Shown one piece after another: positions 27,000 to 35,353 of a stretch of DNA of 64,000 nucleotides (position 1 is its first letter; every line of letters starts with the position of its first letter). The DNA comes from Caulobacterales bacterium. Its GTDB lineage: Bacteria > Pseudomonadota > Alphaproteobacteria > Caulobacterales > Parvularculaceae. The notes beneath the pieces were generated by a model, which was not told the origin of the DNA, did not search any database, and saw only the letters and a list, made by a program, of their open reading frames with translations. The translations under genes were made by a program, and so were the position numbers. The DNA is taken from positions 1-64,000 of the forward strand of contig JACKIL010000005.1 in the NCBI GenBank assembly GCA_020638525.1, written 5' to 3'.

Positions 27000-27896
27000 A
27001 TGAAAAAAAGCCTCCTTGTCGCCGCCATTTCGCTGATTGCGCTCGCACCCGGGTGCGCGAAGAATTCCGAAGAATCCGAGACTGCCGCTGCAGAGCCCGC
27101 TAAACTCTCCGCGGAAGAGGCTCTCGATCTCGCGATTGCGGGTGAGCAGCGGTCTGAAGAAGAACGCGCCCGCGACCAGTTTCGCCATCCGAAAGAAACG
27201 CTGCTCTTTTTCGGCGTCGAGCCGGATATGACGATCGTTGAAGTCTGGCCGGGCGGCGGATGGTACACGAACATCATCGCGCCATTCCTCGCGAAGGGCG
27301 GCGGGATTTACATCGCCGCCGGCCTCAACCCGGAAGCGAGCGAGGGTCAGGCGCGCGCTGTCGCCGAATTCTCAGGCAAGTTCGCGAACGATCCCTCTCT
27401 GTACGGAAATGTTCGACAGACTATTCTCGACGGCGACGCACCTATCGCCAGCCCCGGCTCAGCGGACATGGTCCTCACCTTCCGCAATGTCCATAACTGG
27501 CTCGCGCAAGGAAAGGCCGAAGAGAACTTCAAGAAGTTTTACGAGGCGCTGAAGCCCGGCGGCGTTCTTGGCGTCGTCGAGCATCGCGCCAGAGAAGACG
27601 CAACCGCCGAACAGGAAAAATCATCCGGTTACGTGCGCGAAGCGACCGTTATCGCGCTTGCGGAGGCGGCAGGCTTCGACCTCGACTCCTCGTCAGAGAT
27701 CAATGCAAATCCGCTCGATACGAAAGACCACCCCTATGGCGTTTGGACCTTGAAGCCGACACGGCGTTCGTCCGCCGTGCGCGGCGTCGAAGAGCCAGGC
27801 TTTGACCGCGCCAAATATGACGCAATCGGCGAAAGCGATCGCATGACGCTGAAGTTCCGCAAGCCTCTCGCTGCGGATGGCGCGTTGATGCAATAA
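27000..27896 (+). CDS. Predicted lipoprotein/exported class I methyltransferase
   Basis: The 298-residue protein starts MKKSLLVAAISLIALAPGC, a convincing lipoprotein signal (lipobox APGC), then an acidic linker. The body is a Rossmann methyltransferase of the COG4798 type: TIVEVWPGGGWYTNIIAPFL (motif I), VLTFRNVHNWLAQG and LKPGGVLGVVEHRA. Homologous exported predicted methyltransferases are widespread in proteobacteria. How they would obtain S-adenosylmethionine outside the cytoplasm is not known. It has its own upstream region divergent from hsp20 and is followed 20 bp later by the SCP2-like gene. Confidence 0.87.
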   Translation: MKKSLLVAAISLIALAPGCAKNSEESETAAAEPAKLSAEEALDLAIAGEQRSEEERARDQFRHPKETLLFFGVEPDMTIVEVWPGGGWYTNIIAPFLAKGGGIYIAAGLNPEASEGQARAVAEFSGKFANDPSLYGNVRQTILDGDAPIASPGSADMVLTFRNVHNWLAQGKAEENFKKFYEALKPGGVLGVVEHRAREDATAEQEKSSGYVREATVIALAEAAGFDLDSSSEINANPLDTKDHPYGVWTLKPTRRSSAVRGVEEPGFDRAKYDAIGESDRMTLKFRKPLAADGALMQ

Positions 27897-27916
27897 CGCC
27901 GGCAGGGATTTGAACC

Positions 27917-28243
27917 ATGAGCGCTACGCCCGCCAGCGAACTCGCCGCCGCCGCAGCGCTCGCCTTCGCAAAACCATTCGGCGGCCTCATCCGGCTTGAA
28001 GCGGATGCCGCCCCTCCCCTCTGGATCGACGGCCGGCAGAGCCCGCCTGCAATTACGGAGGCTTCGCCCGTCGATGCGGGCGCGGCCCCGCTCTGCGTCT
28101 GGCGGGCAGCGCAAGATACGCTCTTGCGCATCTGTCAGGGCGAGCGCCTTCTCGGCAGCGCCTATGTGTCAGGGCGACTTTCAATTGCAGGCGATATGAG
28201 CATCATGGCGCGTCTGCAATTGGAGCGCGGAACGCGTGGCTGA
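27917..28243 (+). CDS. Small SCP2-like sterol/lipid-binding protein
   Basis: The 108-residue protein has no signal peptide. The C-terminal block ERLLGSAYVSGRLSIAGDMSIMARLQL resembles the end of SCP2 sterol-carrier domains (G-x-I-x-G-D-M). The N-terminal half is weaker, so the call is tentative. It overlaps the following alpha/beta hydrolase gene by eight bases, which points to coupled translation and a shared role with a lipid or ester substrate. Confidence 0.65.
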   Translation: MSATPASELAAAAALAFAKPFGGLIRLEADAAPPLWIDGRQSPPAITEASPVDAGAAPLCVWRAAQDTLLRICQGERLLGSAYVSGRLSIAGDMSIMARLQLERGTRG

Positions 28244-29177
28244 ATTCATCCGCATACCCGGAAATCCGCCGCCTGAGGGTGCGGAAGTTTTCGATTTCAT
28301 GGCGGCGGACGGCGTTCGGCTGCGGGGCGCGACTTTTTCGGTGGAGCATCCACGCGCGTGCGTCATCCTGATGGCGGGGCGCTGCGAGTTCATCGAGAAA
28401 TATTTCGAAGTCATCAAGGATCTGCAGGCGCGAGGTTTTTCCGTCGCGATGATGGATTGGCGCGGACAGGGCCTTTCCGCGCGGTTGCTTCCCGACGGAT
28501 CGAAAGGCCATGTCGATGACTTCCGCAAATTCGTCGATGACCTTCGTCTCTTCACCGAAGAAGTCGCTATGAAGCGCTTCAGCGGGCCCTATTTCCTAAT
28601 GACGCATTCAATGGGCGGCGCGCCGGGCTTGCAACTACTTGCAGATGGATATGACAAGTTCCGAGGCGCAGTCTTGTGCGCGCCAATGACGCGGCTCTAT
28701 GCGCCGGGCGCAATGCGCATCGTCCTCAACGTGCTCCCAGGCATTGCGAGCGCGCTCGGGGCAAGCGAAGCGGCCGTTCCTTCTGCGGAAGATCATTCCA
28801 TGAAGTTCGACGGCAATGTGCTGACTTCCGACCACGCCCGTCATGATCGCTTTCGCGAACTGCAAACCGTCGCGCCGAACGCCGTCATCGGTGCGCCGAC
28901 ATTCGGCTGGGTCAAAGCCGCAACTGCAGCGATGAACGATCTCCACCGACCCGGGCGATTTGAAAATCTGAAGACACCCGTGCTGATCGTCTCGGCCGAA
29001 GAAGACAAACTTGTCGATTCATTGGATCACGAAACGCTTGCCGCGCGCAGCCCGCTCATCAAGCGTGTGCTCATCAAAGGCGCGCTGCATGAAATCATGA
29101 TGGAGCAGGACAAGTATCGCGCCGAGTTCTGGAAAGTGGTCGACGAGTTCCTCAATCCGCTGCTTGTGCAGAATTAG
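28236..29177 (+). CDS. Alpha/beta hydrolase, lysophospholipase (PldB)-like
   Basis: The 313-residue serine hydrolase has the nucleophile elbow LMTHSMGGAPG (Ser near residue 130) and MDWRGQGLSAR as the cap-adjacent block. PVLIVSAEEDKLVD carries the Asp and KGALHEIMME the His of the triad. It resembles monoacylglycerol lipase or lysophospholipase L2. It overlaps the SCP2-like gene upstream and the convergent hisN gene by four bases. The substrate is inferred only at the class level. Confidence 0.92.
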   Translation: MAEFIRIPGNPPPEGAEVFDFMAADGVRLRGATFSVEHPRACVILMAGRCEFIEKYFEVIKDLQARGFSVAMMDWRGQGLSARLLPDGSKGHVDDFRKFVDDLRLFTEEVAMKRFSGPYFLMTHSMGGAPGLQLLADGYDKFRGAVLCAPMTRLYAPGAMRIVLNVLPGIASALGASEAAVPSAEDHSMKFDGNVLTSDHARHDRFRELQTVAPNAVIGAPTFGWVKAATAAMNDLHRPGRFENLKTPVLIVSAEEDKLVDSLDHETLAARSPLIKRVLIKGALHEIMMEQDKYRAEFWKVVDEFLNPLLVQN

Positions 29178-29986
29178 ACGTCTCTCAAAAGCTTCAACGC
29201 CTCTTCGTGCAGCTCTGGCGTCGCCGCGGCGATAATACGTCCGCGATCGTCTTCGCCGGGCGCTTGACCACGCCAATTGGTGATGACCCCGCCGGCCCCT
29301 TCAATCACCGGAACGAGCGCCGCGAAATCGTGCCGTTGCAGCGCGGCTTCGATGACAAGATCGAGTTCTCCAAGCGCGAGGAGACCGTAGGCATACGCAT
29401 CAAGGCTGAAGCGCGCGACACGAGCTGATGACGCCACCGCACCGAAAGCGTCGGCTTCCTCTGGCGAGAAATACCCTGTACCGCGCGGATCGGTCGTCGA
29501 AACCCGCGCAAGGGAAAGCTCCCTGACATCGCTCGTCTTGCACACGGTCTGCGCTTCGCCGCGCCGGAACACTGTCCTTTCCCGCGCGCCGATCCACCGT
29601 TCATTCATGTAAGGCTGATCAATGACGCCGATGATCGGGCGCTGGTGACGTTCAAGCGCGATCAAGGTCGCCCAGCTCGCCGCGCCGCAAACGAAGGCGC
29701 GCGTTCCATCAACGGGATCGAGAACCCAGCGCCATTCAGCGTCAGCTTTCTCTGCGCCGAATTCCTCACCGACAATGCCATGGTCAGGAAAGGTCGCCGA
29801 AATGAGAAGGCGCTGCACGCGCTCGGCTTCGCGGTCGGCCTCCGTTACAGGGTCGAATCCTGCTTGCGCCTTGTTGACGATCGTGCTTCCGGCGCGAAAG
29901 CGCGGCAGAGTCTCGCCGCGGGCTGCGTCTGCAAGCCGCGCGGCGAAAGCAACAAATTCGTCAGTATCAGTTGAAGTCTTCTCCAT
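29174..29986 (-). CDS. hisN: Histidinol-phosphatase (inositol monophosphatase type)
   Basis: The 270-residue member of the inositol-monophosphatase superfamily has the ligand Glu in IVGEEFG, WVLDPVDGTRAFVCGAASWATLIAL (DPxDGT), and the last Asp in LQRHDFAALVPVIEGAGG. The spacing and GTRAF instead of GTTNF match HisN, which removes phosphate from L-histidinol phosphate in histidine synthesis. No other his genes are nearby, as is usual for hisN. It is distinct from the SuhB-type paralogue at 25.2 kb. Confidence 0.88.
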   Translation of the reverse strand: MEKTSTDTDEFVAFAARLADAARGETLPRFRAGSTIVNKAQAGFDPVTEADREAERVQRLLISATFPDHGIVGEEFGAEKADAEWRWVLDPVDGTRAFVCGAASWATLIALERHQRPIIGVIDQPYMNERWIGARERTVFRRGEAQTVCKTSDVRELSLARVSTTDPRGTGYFSPEEADAFGAVASSARVARFSLDAYAYGLLALGELDLVIEAALQRHDFAALVPVIEGAGGVITNWRGQAPGEDDRGRIIAAATPELHEEALKLLRDV

Positions 29987-30036
29987 GCGGCCGGGATAAT
30001 GGCGGCGGCCGCATCGATCCGCAAGCAGGCTAAGGC

Positions 30037-30435
30037 TTATTCGCCGGACATCGCCTTGGCGAGATCGAGAAGGCGCCGGCGCGGCTCTTCTCCAAGATTG
30101 TAAAAGGCCCGAACGAGATCAATCGTCTCTTTGGTCGAGAAGACATCGACGGGCGCCTTAGAACCATTGGTTCCGGGCGCGTGGTCAGCATTTGAGGAGA
30201 AATGCGCCGTCTCTTCGCCGTTAAGGCCGTCGAAGAAATAGGAAACAGGCACGTCGAGCGCCTTGGCGAGTGACCACAGGCGCGACGCAGAGATGCGGTT
30301 CGCGCCGCTCTCATATTTCTGAATCTGCTGGAAGCGGATATTTACTTCGCCCGCGAGCTGCTGCTGCGTCAGCCCGAGCAGGCGGCGGCGTTGGCGCAGA
30401 CGTTTGCCGACATGAGCATCAATCGAATTGGCCAT
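30037..30435 (-). CDS. XRE family transcriptional regulator
   Basis: The 132-residue protein has an N-terminal Cro/CI helix-turn-helix: VGKRLRQRRRLLGLTQQQLAGEVNIRFQQIQKYESGANRISASRLWSLAKALDVPVSYFF. The C-terminal tail (ETIDLVRAFYNLGEEPRRRLLDLAKAM) is conserved in the alphaproteobacterial group of this regulator. Its targets are not known. It stands alone between hisN and the glycosyltransferase gene. The 241-bp upstream gap to 30678 shows no other gene. Confidence 0.9.
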   Translation of the reverse strand: MANSIDAHVGKRLRQRRRLLGLTQQQLAGEVNIRFQQIQKYESGANRISASRLWSLAKALDVPVSYFFDGLNGEETAHFSSNADHAPGTNGSKAPVDVFSTKETIDLVRAFYNLGEEPRRRLLDLAKAMSGE

Positions 30436-30677
30436 TCTTACTCTCCTCGCGGGAGGACGCGCCTAACGAGGCCGTCCCGTTCTCGCCCGGAGAGAGGCAA
30501 GCTCCATGCCGAATTCGCGGATTGGGCGTTTCAGCGCACGCGCAAAGAGAAAATCTTGCGGATTTTCGAACTGAAATCGCCTGACGCGCGCTCGCCCGCG
30601 GCGATGTCATACGCTACGCGGGACATGCCGGAACGGGAACTGAACCAAAGCGGGACAGGCCAAAGGGCTTTGCGAGG

Positions 30678-31868
30678 TTAATCGTCCATCCGTGCTGAGC
30701 GGAGCCAGAAATCCTCATCAAAGCCCGGCGTCTCGAGATTGGCGATGAACTGGCGCGTCGCCGCTTCCCATGAGAACTTCTCCGCATGCGTGCGGCAGGC
30801 TATGGGGTCGCGCTTTTCATAGGCTTTCATGCACGCCGCCCTGAGATCTTCGTCCATCGCACCGCATCCTTCCGGAGCGCCGGCGAGAATTTCGAGCGGC
30901 CCGCGCACAGGGTATGCCGCAACCGGCACGCCGCAAGCGAGCGCCTCAACGTTAACAAGGCCGAAAGTGTCCGTTCGAGACGGGAACACAAAGACGTCCG
31001 AACCCTGATAATATTTCGTGAGTTCCTCGCCGAACTTCGGTCCGACGAAGACAGCGTTTTTATACTTCTGCTCAAGCTCCGCGCGCTGCGGCCCGTCTCC
31101 GACAATGAGCTTCGTGCCCGGAAGGTCGAGCGCGAGGAAGTCTTCAATGCTCTTCTCAACCGCCAGCCGACCGACATAGAGGAAGATCGGACGCGGGTAT
31201 TTGTCAAAAGCCGTGCGGTCGCCGGGCCTGAAGGTTTCGAGGTCAACGCCGCGCGCCCACAGCTTCATCTTCGTGAAACCGCGCTCTTTGAGTTCGTCCA
31301 TCAGGCCGGGCGTTGCGACCATCATGGTCTCGCCATCCTTGTGAAAATCCTTGAGAACCGCGTAGCCCCAAGAAATCGGCACCGCCCAACGCTCAGCCGC
31401 ATATTCGGGAAACCGCGTGTGGAAGCTCGTCGTGAAGGGATAGCCGCGGCGTTTGCAAAAACGACGCGCCGCCCGTCCAATCGGCCCTTCGGTCGCAATG
31501 TGGATCGCATCCGGTTTGAACTCATTGATGATCTTGGCGACGCGCCGATTCGGGAGGAGCGACAGCCGAATCTCCGGATAAGACGGCAGAGGAACGGATT
31601 TGAATTCGTTCGGCGTGATGTAGCGGACCTGATTGCCGAAACGCGACAGGATTTCGCCGAGCGTATCGAGCGTCCTGACCACACCATTGAGCTGCGGCTT
31701 CCAGGCGTCCGTCGCGATAATGATTCGAAGCCCCTCAGCCCCGTTCGGCATCTGGAATCGCTGCTTCGGCCGCGTCAGGCGGCCAACGGTCGAGCCAATT
31801 CGGGTCAGGGCGCCTTTCTTACGCGCCGCCGGGGCCTCGCCGGCCCCCGGTGTCTTTTCATTCACCAT
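30678..31868 (-). CDS. Glycosyltransferase family 4 protein
   Basis: The preferred start is the ATG at 31868, with GAGG eight bases before it, giving 396 residues; an ATG at 31895 and an open frame to 32072 also exist. The domain order is GT-B: an N-terminal acceptor domain (IIIATDAWKPQLNGVVRTLDTLGEIL), then IFLYVGRLAVEKSIEDFLAL, and the donor-binding region FPSRTDTFGLVNVEALACGVPVAAYPV with the E-x7-E motif. It resembles alpha-mannosyltransferases that act on membrane glycolipids, and the actual sugar is unknown. The gene is divergent from the sRNA candidate upstream. Confidence 0.9.
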   Translation of the reverse strand: MVNEKTPGAGEAPAARKKGALTRIGSTVGRLTRPKQRFQMPNGAEGLRIIIATDAWKPQLNGVVRTLDTLGEILSRFGNQVRYITPNEFKSVPLPSYPEIRLSLLPNRRVAKIINEFKPDAIHIATEGPIGRAARRFCKRRGYPFTTSFHTRFPEYAAERWAVPISWGYAVLKDFHKDGETMMVATPGLMDELKERGFTKMKLWARGVDLETFRPGDRTAFDKYPRPIFLYVGRLAVEKSIEDFLALDLPGTKLIVGDGPQRAELEQKYKNAVFVGPKFGEELTKYYQGSDVFVFPSRTDTFGLVNVEALACGVPVAAYPVRGPLEILAGAPEGCGAMDEDLRAACMKAYEKRDPIACRTHAEKFSWEAATRQFIANLETPGFDEDFWLRSARMDD

Positions 31869-32003
31869 TCCTGGCGCCTCGCTTTGAAAGGGCATCCGCA
31901 GGTCGAGAAGCGATCGCTTAGGCACAATTGCGGATGATGACAACGCTTCGAGCCATCCGATCACGGTCGGGGGCGGCGAATAGGAGGTGTTGTCAACAGA
32001 ATA

Positions 32004-32051
32004 TTGCAGCGCAAAATAATTGTTGCACCGCAGCAGGCGGTCGCATAATAT
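32004..32051 (+). promoter_or_regulatory. Promoter of the sRNA candidate with TGC-rich palindromes
   Basis: A promoter of the sigma-70 type is visible: TTGCAC (32023-32028), a 17-bp spacer and TAATAT (32046-32051). Two palindromic TGC/GCA boxes overlap or flank the -35: TTGCAGCGCAA (32004-32014) and TGTTGCACCGCAGCA (32021-32035). TGC-rich boxes of this form are the known recognition type of PhaR/AniA, regulators of polyhydroxybutyrate metabolism. Binding here is inference. Confidence 0.55.
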
Positions 32052-32058
32052 CCGTTCT

Positions 32059-32139
32059 GCAGCGTGTTTCACGCTGCTGCCCTTATGGGCGTTTCCTCCC
32101 TTAAACTTCTAGCCGCGGGCACGACCCGCGGCTTTTTTT
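32059..32139 (+). ncRNA. MmgR/alpha-r8-like trans-acting small RNA candidate
   Basis: About 81 nt are predicted from the -10 position to the end of the terminator T-run. The structure is a 5' hairpin GCAGCGTG-TTT-CACGCTGC (32059-32077) and a small GCCC-TTAT-GGGC hairpin. A single-stranded GTTTCCTCCCTTAAAC (32091-32106) follows, then a GC-rich terminator. A UUUCCUCCCU segment between two stem-loops in an RNA of roughly 80 nt is what is described for the Sinorhizobium MmgR (alpha-r8) sRNA, which limits phasin and PHB accumulation. No open frame fits the region. The identity is by pattern, not alignment. Confidence 0.65.
32111..32139 (+). terminator. Rho-independent terminator of the sRNA
   Basis: A nine-base-pair stem AGCCGCGGG/CCCGCGGCT with loop CACGA is followed by a run of seven T. 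It is the clearest intrinsic terminator in the window and has no protein gene upstream on its strand, which is what points to a small RNA. Confidence 0.9.
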
Positions 32140-32154
32140 CTGGGGTTTATAGCC

Positions 32155-33060
32155 TTATTCGGCCGCTTGTGCAGGCCTTAACGCGGCGGGGTCGATCTGC
32201 GCGAGATCGGCCATGAGCGCCTGCATATTCTCGCGGAGGGCGACGAAGCTCTGTTTGCGAGCCAGGCGCGTCTCGTCGAGGTAAAGGGCGCGATTTATTT
32301 CGATCTGGAGAACGTGAACGCCCTCACTGGGGCGGCCATAGGCGGTCGCGACATAGCCTCCCGCGTAAGGCGCGTTCCGTGAGACATGATAGCCCATTTT
32401 GGTGAGCAGATTTTCGACCAGACTGACGAGGCTCGGGGCGCAGGACGCGCCGAATCGGTCGCCCAATACAAAGTCGATCGAGGGCTCGCCCGGGCGGAAG
32501 GGCGCGCCGCCTGCCGACGGCATGGAATGGCAGTCGATCAGGATGGCGCAGCCAAAACCGCGCCGCGCTTCCCCGATCAGATCGGCGAGCGCCGCGTGAT
32601 AAGGCTCATAGCAGACTGAAAGTCGGCGGCGCGCATCGAAATAGTTGAGCTTTCTGCTGTAAATGTCCTGCCCGTCGGCCACGATACGCGGGATGACGCC
32701 GAGCCCGGCGAGCACGCGGTTGGACCGCGCATCGATCGATTTCGGCAGCGGATCGGCGAACATCCGGGGATCGAGTTCGTGCCGGCTGCGATTCACATCC
32801 ACGTAAGCACGCGGGAAAAGCGCCCGCAGCAGCGGGGCGCCAAACCGCGGCGCGGCGTCGAAGATGAGGTCGACATAGCCGTCTTCCGATTGGCGCAATG
32901 CGTGCCGGTCGAGTTTCGTCATCCGAAGAAGATCACTCGGATAGCGCCGGCCGGAATGCGGCGAGGCGAAGATGAAAGGCGACAGAAGTTCAGGCGGCGC
33001 CAGCACTTCTATCGGCGGGCGCCGATCGTCATCATCAAAGTCGCCAGTCAATTCGACCAT
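32155..33060 (-). CDS. N-formylglutamate amidohydrolase
   Basis: The 301-residue protein of the HutG/N-formylglutamate amidohydrolase family has FIFASPHSGRRYP with the metal-ligand His, CAILIDCHSMPSAGG with the second His, and VLQIEINRALYLDE near the C-terminus. It hydrolyses N-formyl-L-glutamate to formate and glutamate, the last step of one histidine degradation route, although no hut genes are present here. It lies beside cpdR and tRNA-Val, an arrangement common in alphaproteobacteria. Confidence 0.92.
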   Translation of the reverse strand: MVELTGDFDDDDRRPPIEVLAPPELLSPFIFASPHSGRRYPSDLLRMTKLDRHALRQSEDGYVDLIFDAAPRFGAPLLRALFPRAYVDVNRSRHELDPRMFADPLPKSIDARSNRVLAGLGVIPRIVADGQDIYSRKLNYFDARRRLSVCYEPYHAALADLIGEARRGFGCAILIDCHSMPSAGGAPFRPGEPSIDFVLGDRFGASCAPSLVSLVENLLTKMGYHVSRNAPYAGGYVATAYGRPSEGVHVLQIEINRALYLDETRLARKQSFVALRENMQALMADLAQIDPAALRPAQAAE

Positions 33061-33277
33061 GCCTGTCCCGTTCTGAGAGCCCTATCAGGCTCGACAGATG
33101 TTAACGTCAAATGACAGGATTTGCGAAACGACTTCGGCGCCGCGCCGAACCCAGACGGCGCGGAACTTGCTGGAAGGTGATCCGACGGGGCAAATTCGGC
33201 CCGCGCACAGTGTTTCATTCGGCTTCGACGCAGCCTAGGACTGTCGGGCCGAAAGTGAGGAATGAGGCGACGAAACG

Positions 33278-33637
33278 ATGGCGGCGATTCTCCTGGCTGA
33301 AGACGATGATTCCATGCGCCGGTTCCTCAAAAAGGCGCTTGAACGGGCGGGCCACACCGTCGTCGCCGCCGCTCAGGGCGACGAGGCGTTGACGGAGCTT
33401 CAGCTTCGCGAGTTCGACCTCCTGCTCACCGATATCGTCATGCCCGTGATGGACGGCATCGAGCTCGCCCGGCAGGCGGCCGAAATCGACCCCGGCATGA
33501 AGATCATGTTCATCACCGGCTTCGCCGCCGTGGCGCTGAACCCGGCGAACCGGGCCCCGGAAGATGCGAAGATCCTCTCCAAACCTTTCCACCTCCGGGA
33601 CCTCGTCCAGGAAGTCGAACGGATGGTCGCGGCCTGA
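33278..33637 (+). CDS. cpdR: CpdR-like single-domain response regulator
   Basis: The protein has 119 residues, one receiver domain and no output. The acidic pocket is EDDDSM, the phospho-acceptor Asp lies in LLLTDIVMPVMDGIELA (near residue 52), and the switch Thr and Lys are in MFITGFAAVALN and KILSKPFHLRDLV. Sequence and context match CpdR. In Caulobacter its unphosphorylated form directs ClpXP to the pole to degrade cell-cycle substrates including CtrA-pathway proteins. It is phosphorylated through the CckA-ChpT relay in that species. Upstream is 217 bp with no other gene. Confidence 0.9.
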   Translation: MAAILLAEDDDSMRRFLKKALERAGHTVVAAAQGDEALTELQLREFDLLLTDIVMPVMDGIELARQAAEIDPGMKIMFITGFAAVALNPANRAPEDAKILSKPFHLRDLVQEVERMVAA

Positions 33638-33702
33638 GCTCCAGAAAAGTCGCGACAACCCGCTTGCATCGGTCCGCCAGAACCGATAGAGAGCGGCCCT
33701 TC

Positions 33703-33777
33703 GGGCGCATAGCTCAGTGGGAGAGCGCCACCTTGACACGGTGGAGGCCGATAGTTCAATCCTATCTGCGCCCACCA
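33703..33777 (+). tRNA. tRNA-Val (anticodon GAC)
   Basis: A 75-nt cloverleaf has the acceptor stem GGGCGCA/TGCGCCC, D-arm with AGCTCAGTGGGAGAGC, anticodon stem-loop CCACC-TTGACAC-GGTGG (GAC reads GUC/GUU valine codons), T-loop GTTCAAT, discriminator A and an encoded CCA end. Confidence 0.97.
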
Positions 33778-33900
33778 TTTCCGCAGCGCATCAAATCGTG
33801 GAATTGGTCGGTTAACGTTCCGTAGACAAAGCGGTTGTTAACCACCGAACGGCTAGTGTCGGCGTCGTTGCGCCAACTATTCGGAACGATTGCGCCTGCT

Positions 33901-35331
33901 GTGAGCATATCCGCTTGGTTCAAAGCCGCCCCTGAGGCGTTGTTCGGCCGCGCCGACCGCTCCCTGATCGCCTGGGGGACGGCGACGTTCGCGGACCGTT
34001 CTCTCGAAAACGAATACTGCAAGTATCTTATCGAGCAGGAGCTGCCGAAGGAGCGCTTCATCAACATCCTCGGCATCGGGATGTATCTCTTCTTCGGCGC
34101 CCTCGACATCATCACCTTCAAGGAAAATCTCGGAGCCGTTCTTTTCGTGCGCTGGGCGGTGTGTGCGCCGCTCGCTCTGACAATCGTGCTCCTGACCTAC
34201 CGCGACCCGTTCCGGCGGTTCTTCCCGCACGTCACCGCGGCGAACATGGCGATCGGCTCTTTCTCGATCGTCTGGATGATCGCCATGGCGCCGCCCGGGG
34301 GCCCTCCTTACATCGTCGGCATCCTGACGATCTTCATCTATTTCTCGTGTATCACACGGATCTATTTCGTTGTCGCCGCGACGGTCTTCCTGACCGTGCT
34401 GACAGCCTATGCGGTCACCATCACCGCCATCTCGCCGAAGGGCGCCATCGAAGTCGCGAGCGGCCTCTTCTTCATGTTCACGATCGCGATGATCTCCTTC
34501 GCGACAAGCTACACGCAGGAAATTCGTTCGCGCCTTCTCTTCCACAAGACGCGCCAGCGCGAACTCGACGCGGCATACATCAAAGAACTGCTGATCGAAG
34601 CGACGGCGGCGGACCAGTCGAAGATCAACTTCCTCTCGGTATTGAGCCACGAACTCAGAACGCCGCTGCATCAGATCATCGGCTTCTGCGAAGTCGTCAT
34701 GAAACAGGGCGGCGATAGCTCGAGCGACCAATCCCAGGAGTTCCTCGGCCAGATCCATCAGTCGGCGCACAGCCTTCTGTCGCAGATCGCCAAAATGCTT
34801 CGCTATGCGGATGCGACCGCGGGCAAGATCAAGTACCACCTTGAAGATTGCCCGGTCTCAGAACTCGTCGAGACTATCTGCGCGCAGACGAATGGCAAAG
34901 CACAGGCGCGCGGCGTCGAAATCGTCACCGACGGCCTCAAGTCAGCAAGCCTCTATGTCGATCCGCTCAACGCAAGCTATGCGATCGGCCATATCGTCGA
35001 AAATGCGATCAACGCATCGAAAAACGGATCGCAGGTTTTCATTCGCGGCCAGAAGGCGCGCGACGGCGCTTACCTGTTGGAGATCGTCGACAGGGGCGTC
35101 GGCATGTCGCCCGAGAAGATCAAGTCGGCGCTCTCGCCTTTCGCTCACATGGAATCCTTCCGTACGCGCACGTCCGAAGGCGTCGGTCTCGGCCTGGCGC
35201 TCGCAAGGAAGATTCTCCAGGATCAGAACGCGGACATTTCGCTGCGCTCACAGCCCGACGAGGGAACGACGGTCACCATTCGCTTCGCTGCACCGAAGGA
35301 CACCGGCGAAGACCGCCGCGCCGTCGCCTAA
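33901..35331 (+). CDS. Membrane sensor histidine kinase
   Basis: The probable start is the GTG at 33901 (476 residues); a TTG at 33835 in frame is possible, and neither has a good Shine-Dalgarno sequence. About six transmembrane helices lie between residues 60 and 210. HisKA follows with the phospho-accepting His in SVLSHELRTPLHQIIGF, then HATPase_c with IVENAINASKNG (N box), EIVDRGVGMSP (G1) and TSEGVGLGLALARKIL (G2). No receiver domain or adjacent response-regulator gene is present except cpdR upstream, so the partner is unknown. Confidence 0.9.
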   Translation: MSISAWFKAAPEALFGRADRSLIAWGTATFADRSLENEYCKYLIEQELPKERFINILGIGMYLFFGALDIITFKENLGAVLFVRWAVCAPLALTIVLLTYRDPFRRFFPHVTAANMAIGSFSIVWMIAMAPPGGPPYIVGILTIFIYFSCITRIYFVVAATVFLTVLTAYAVTITAISPKGAIEVASGLFFMFTIAMISFATSYTQEIRSRLLFHKTRQRELDAAYIKELLIEATAADQSKINFLSVLSHELRTPLHQIIGFCEVVMKQGGDSSSDQSQEFLGQIHQSAHSLLSQIAKMLRYADATAGKIKYHLEDCPVSELVETICAQTNGKAQARGVEIVTDGLKSASLYVDPLNASYAIGHIVENAINASKNGSQVFIRGQKARDGAYLLEIVDRGVGMSPEKIKSALSPFAHMESFRTRTSEGVGLGLALARKILQDQNADISLRSQPDEGTTVTIRFAAPKDTGEDRRAVA

Positions 35332-35353
35332 GGTTGCGCCGCTCGCTCGCTAT

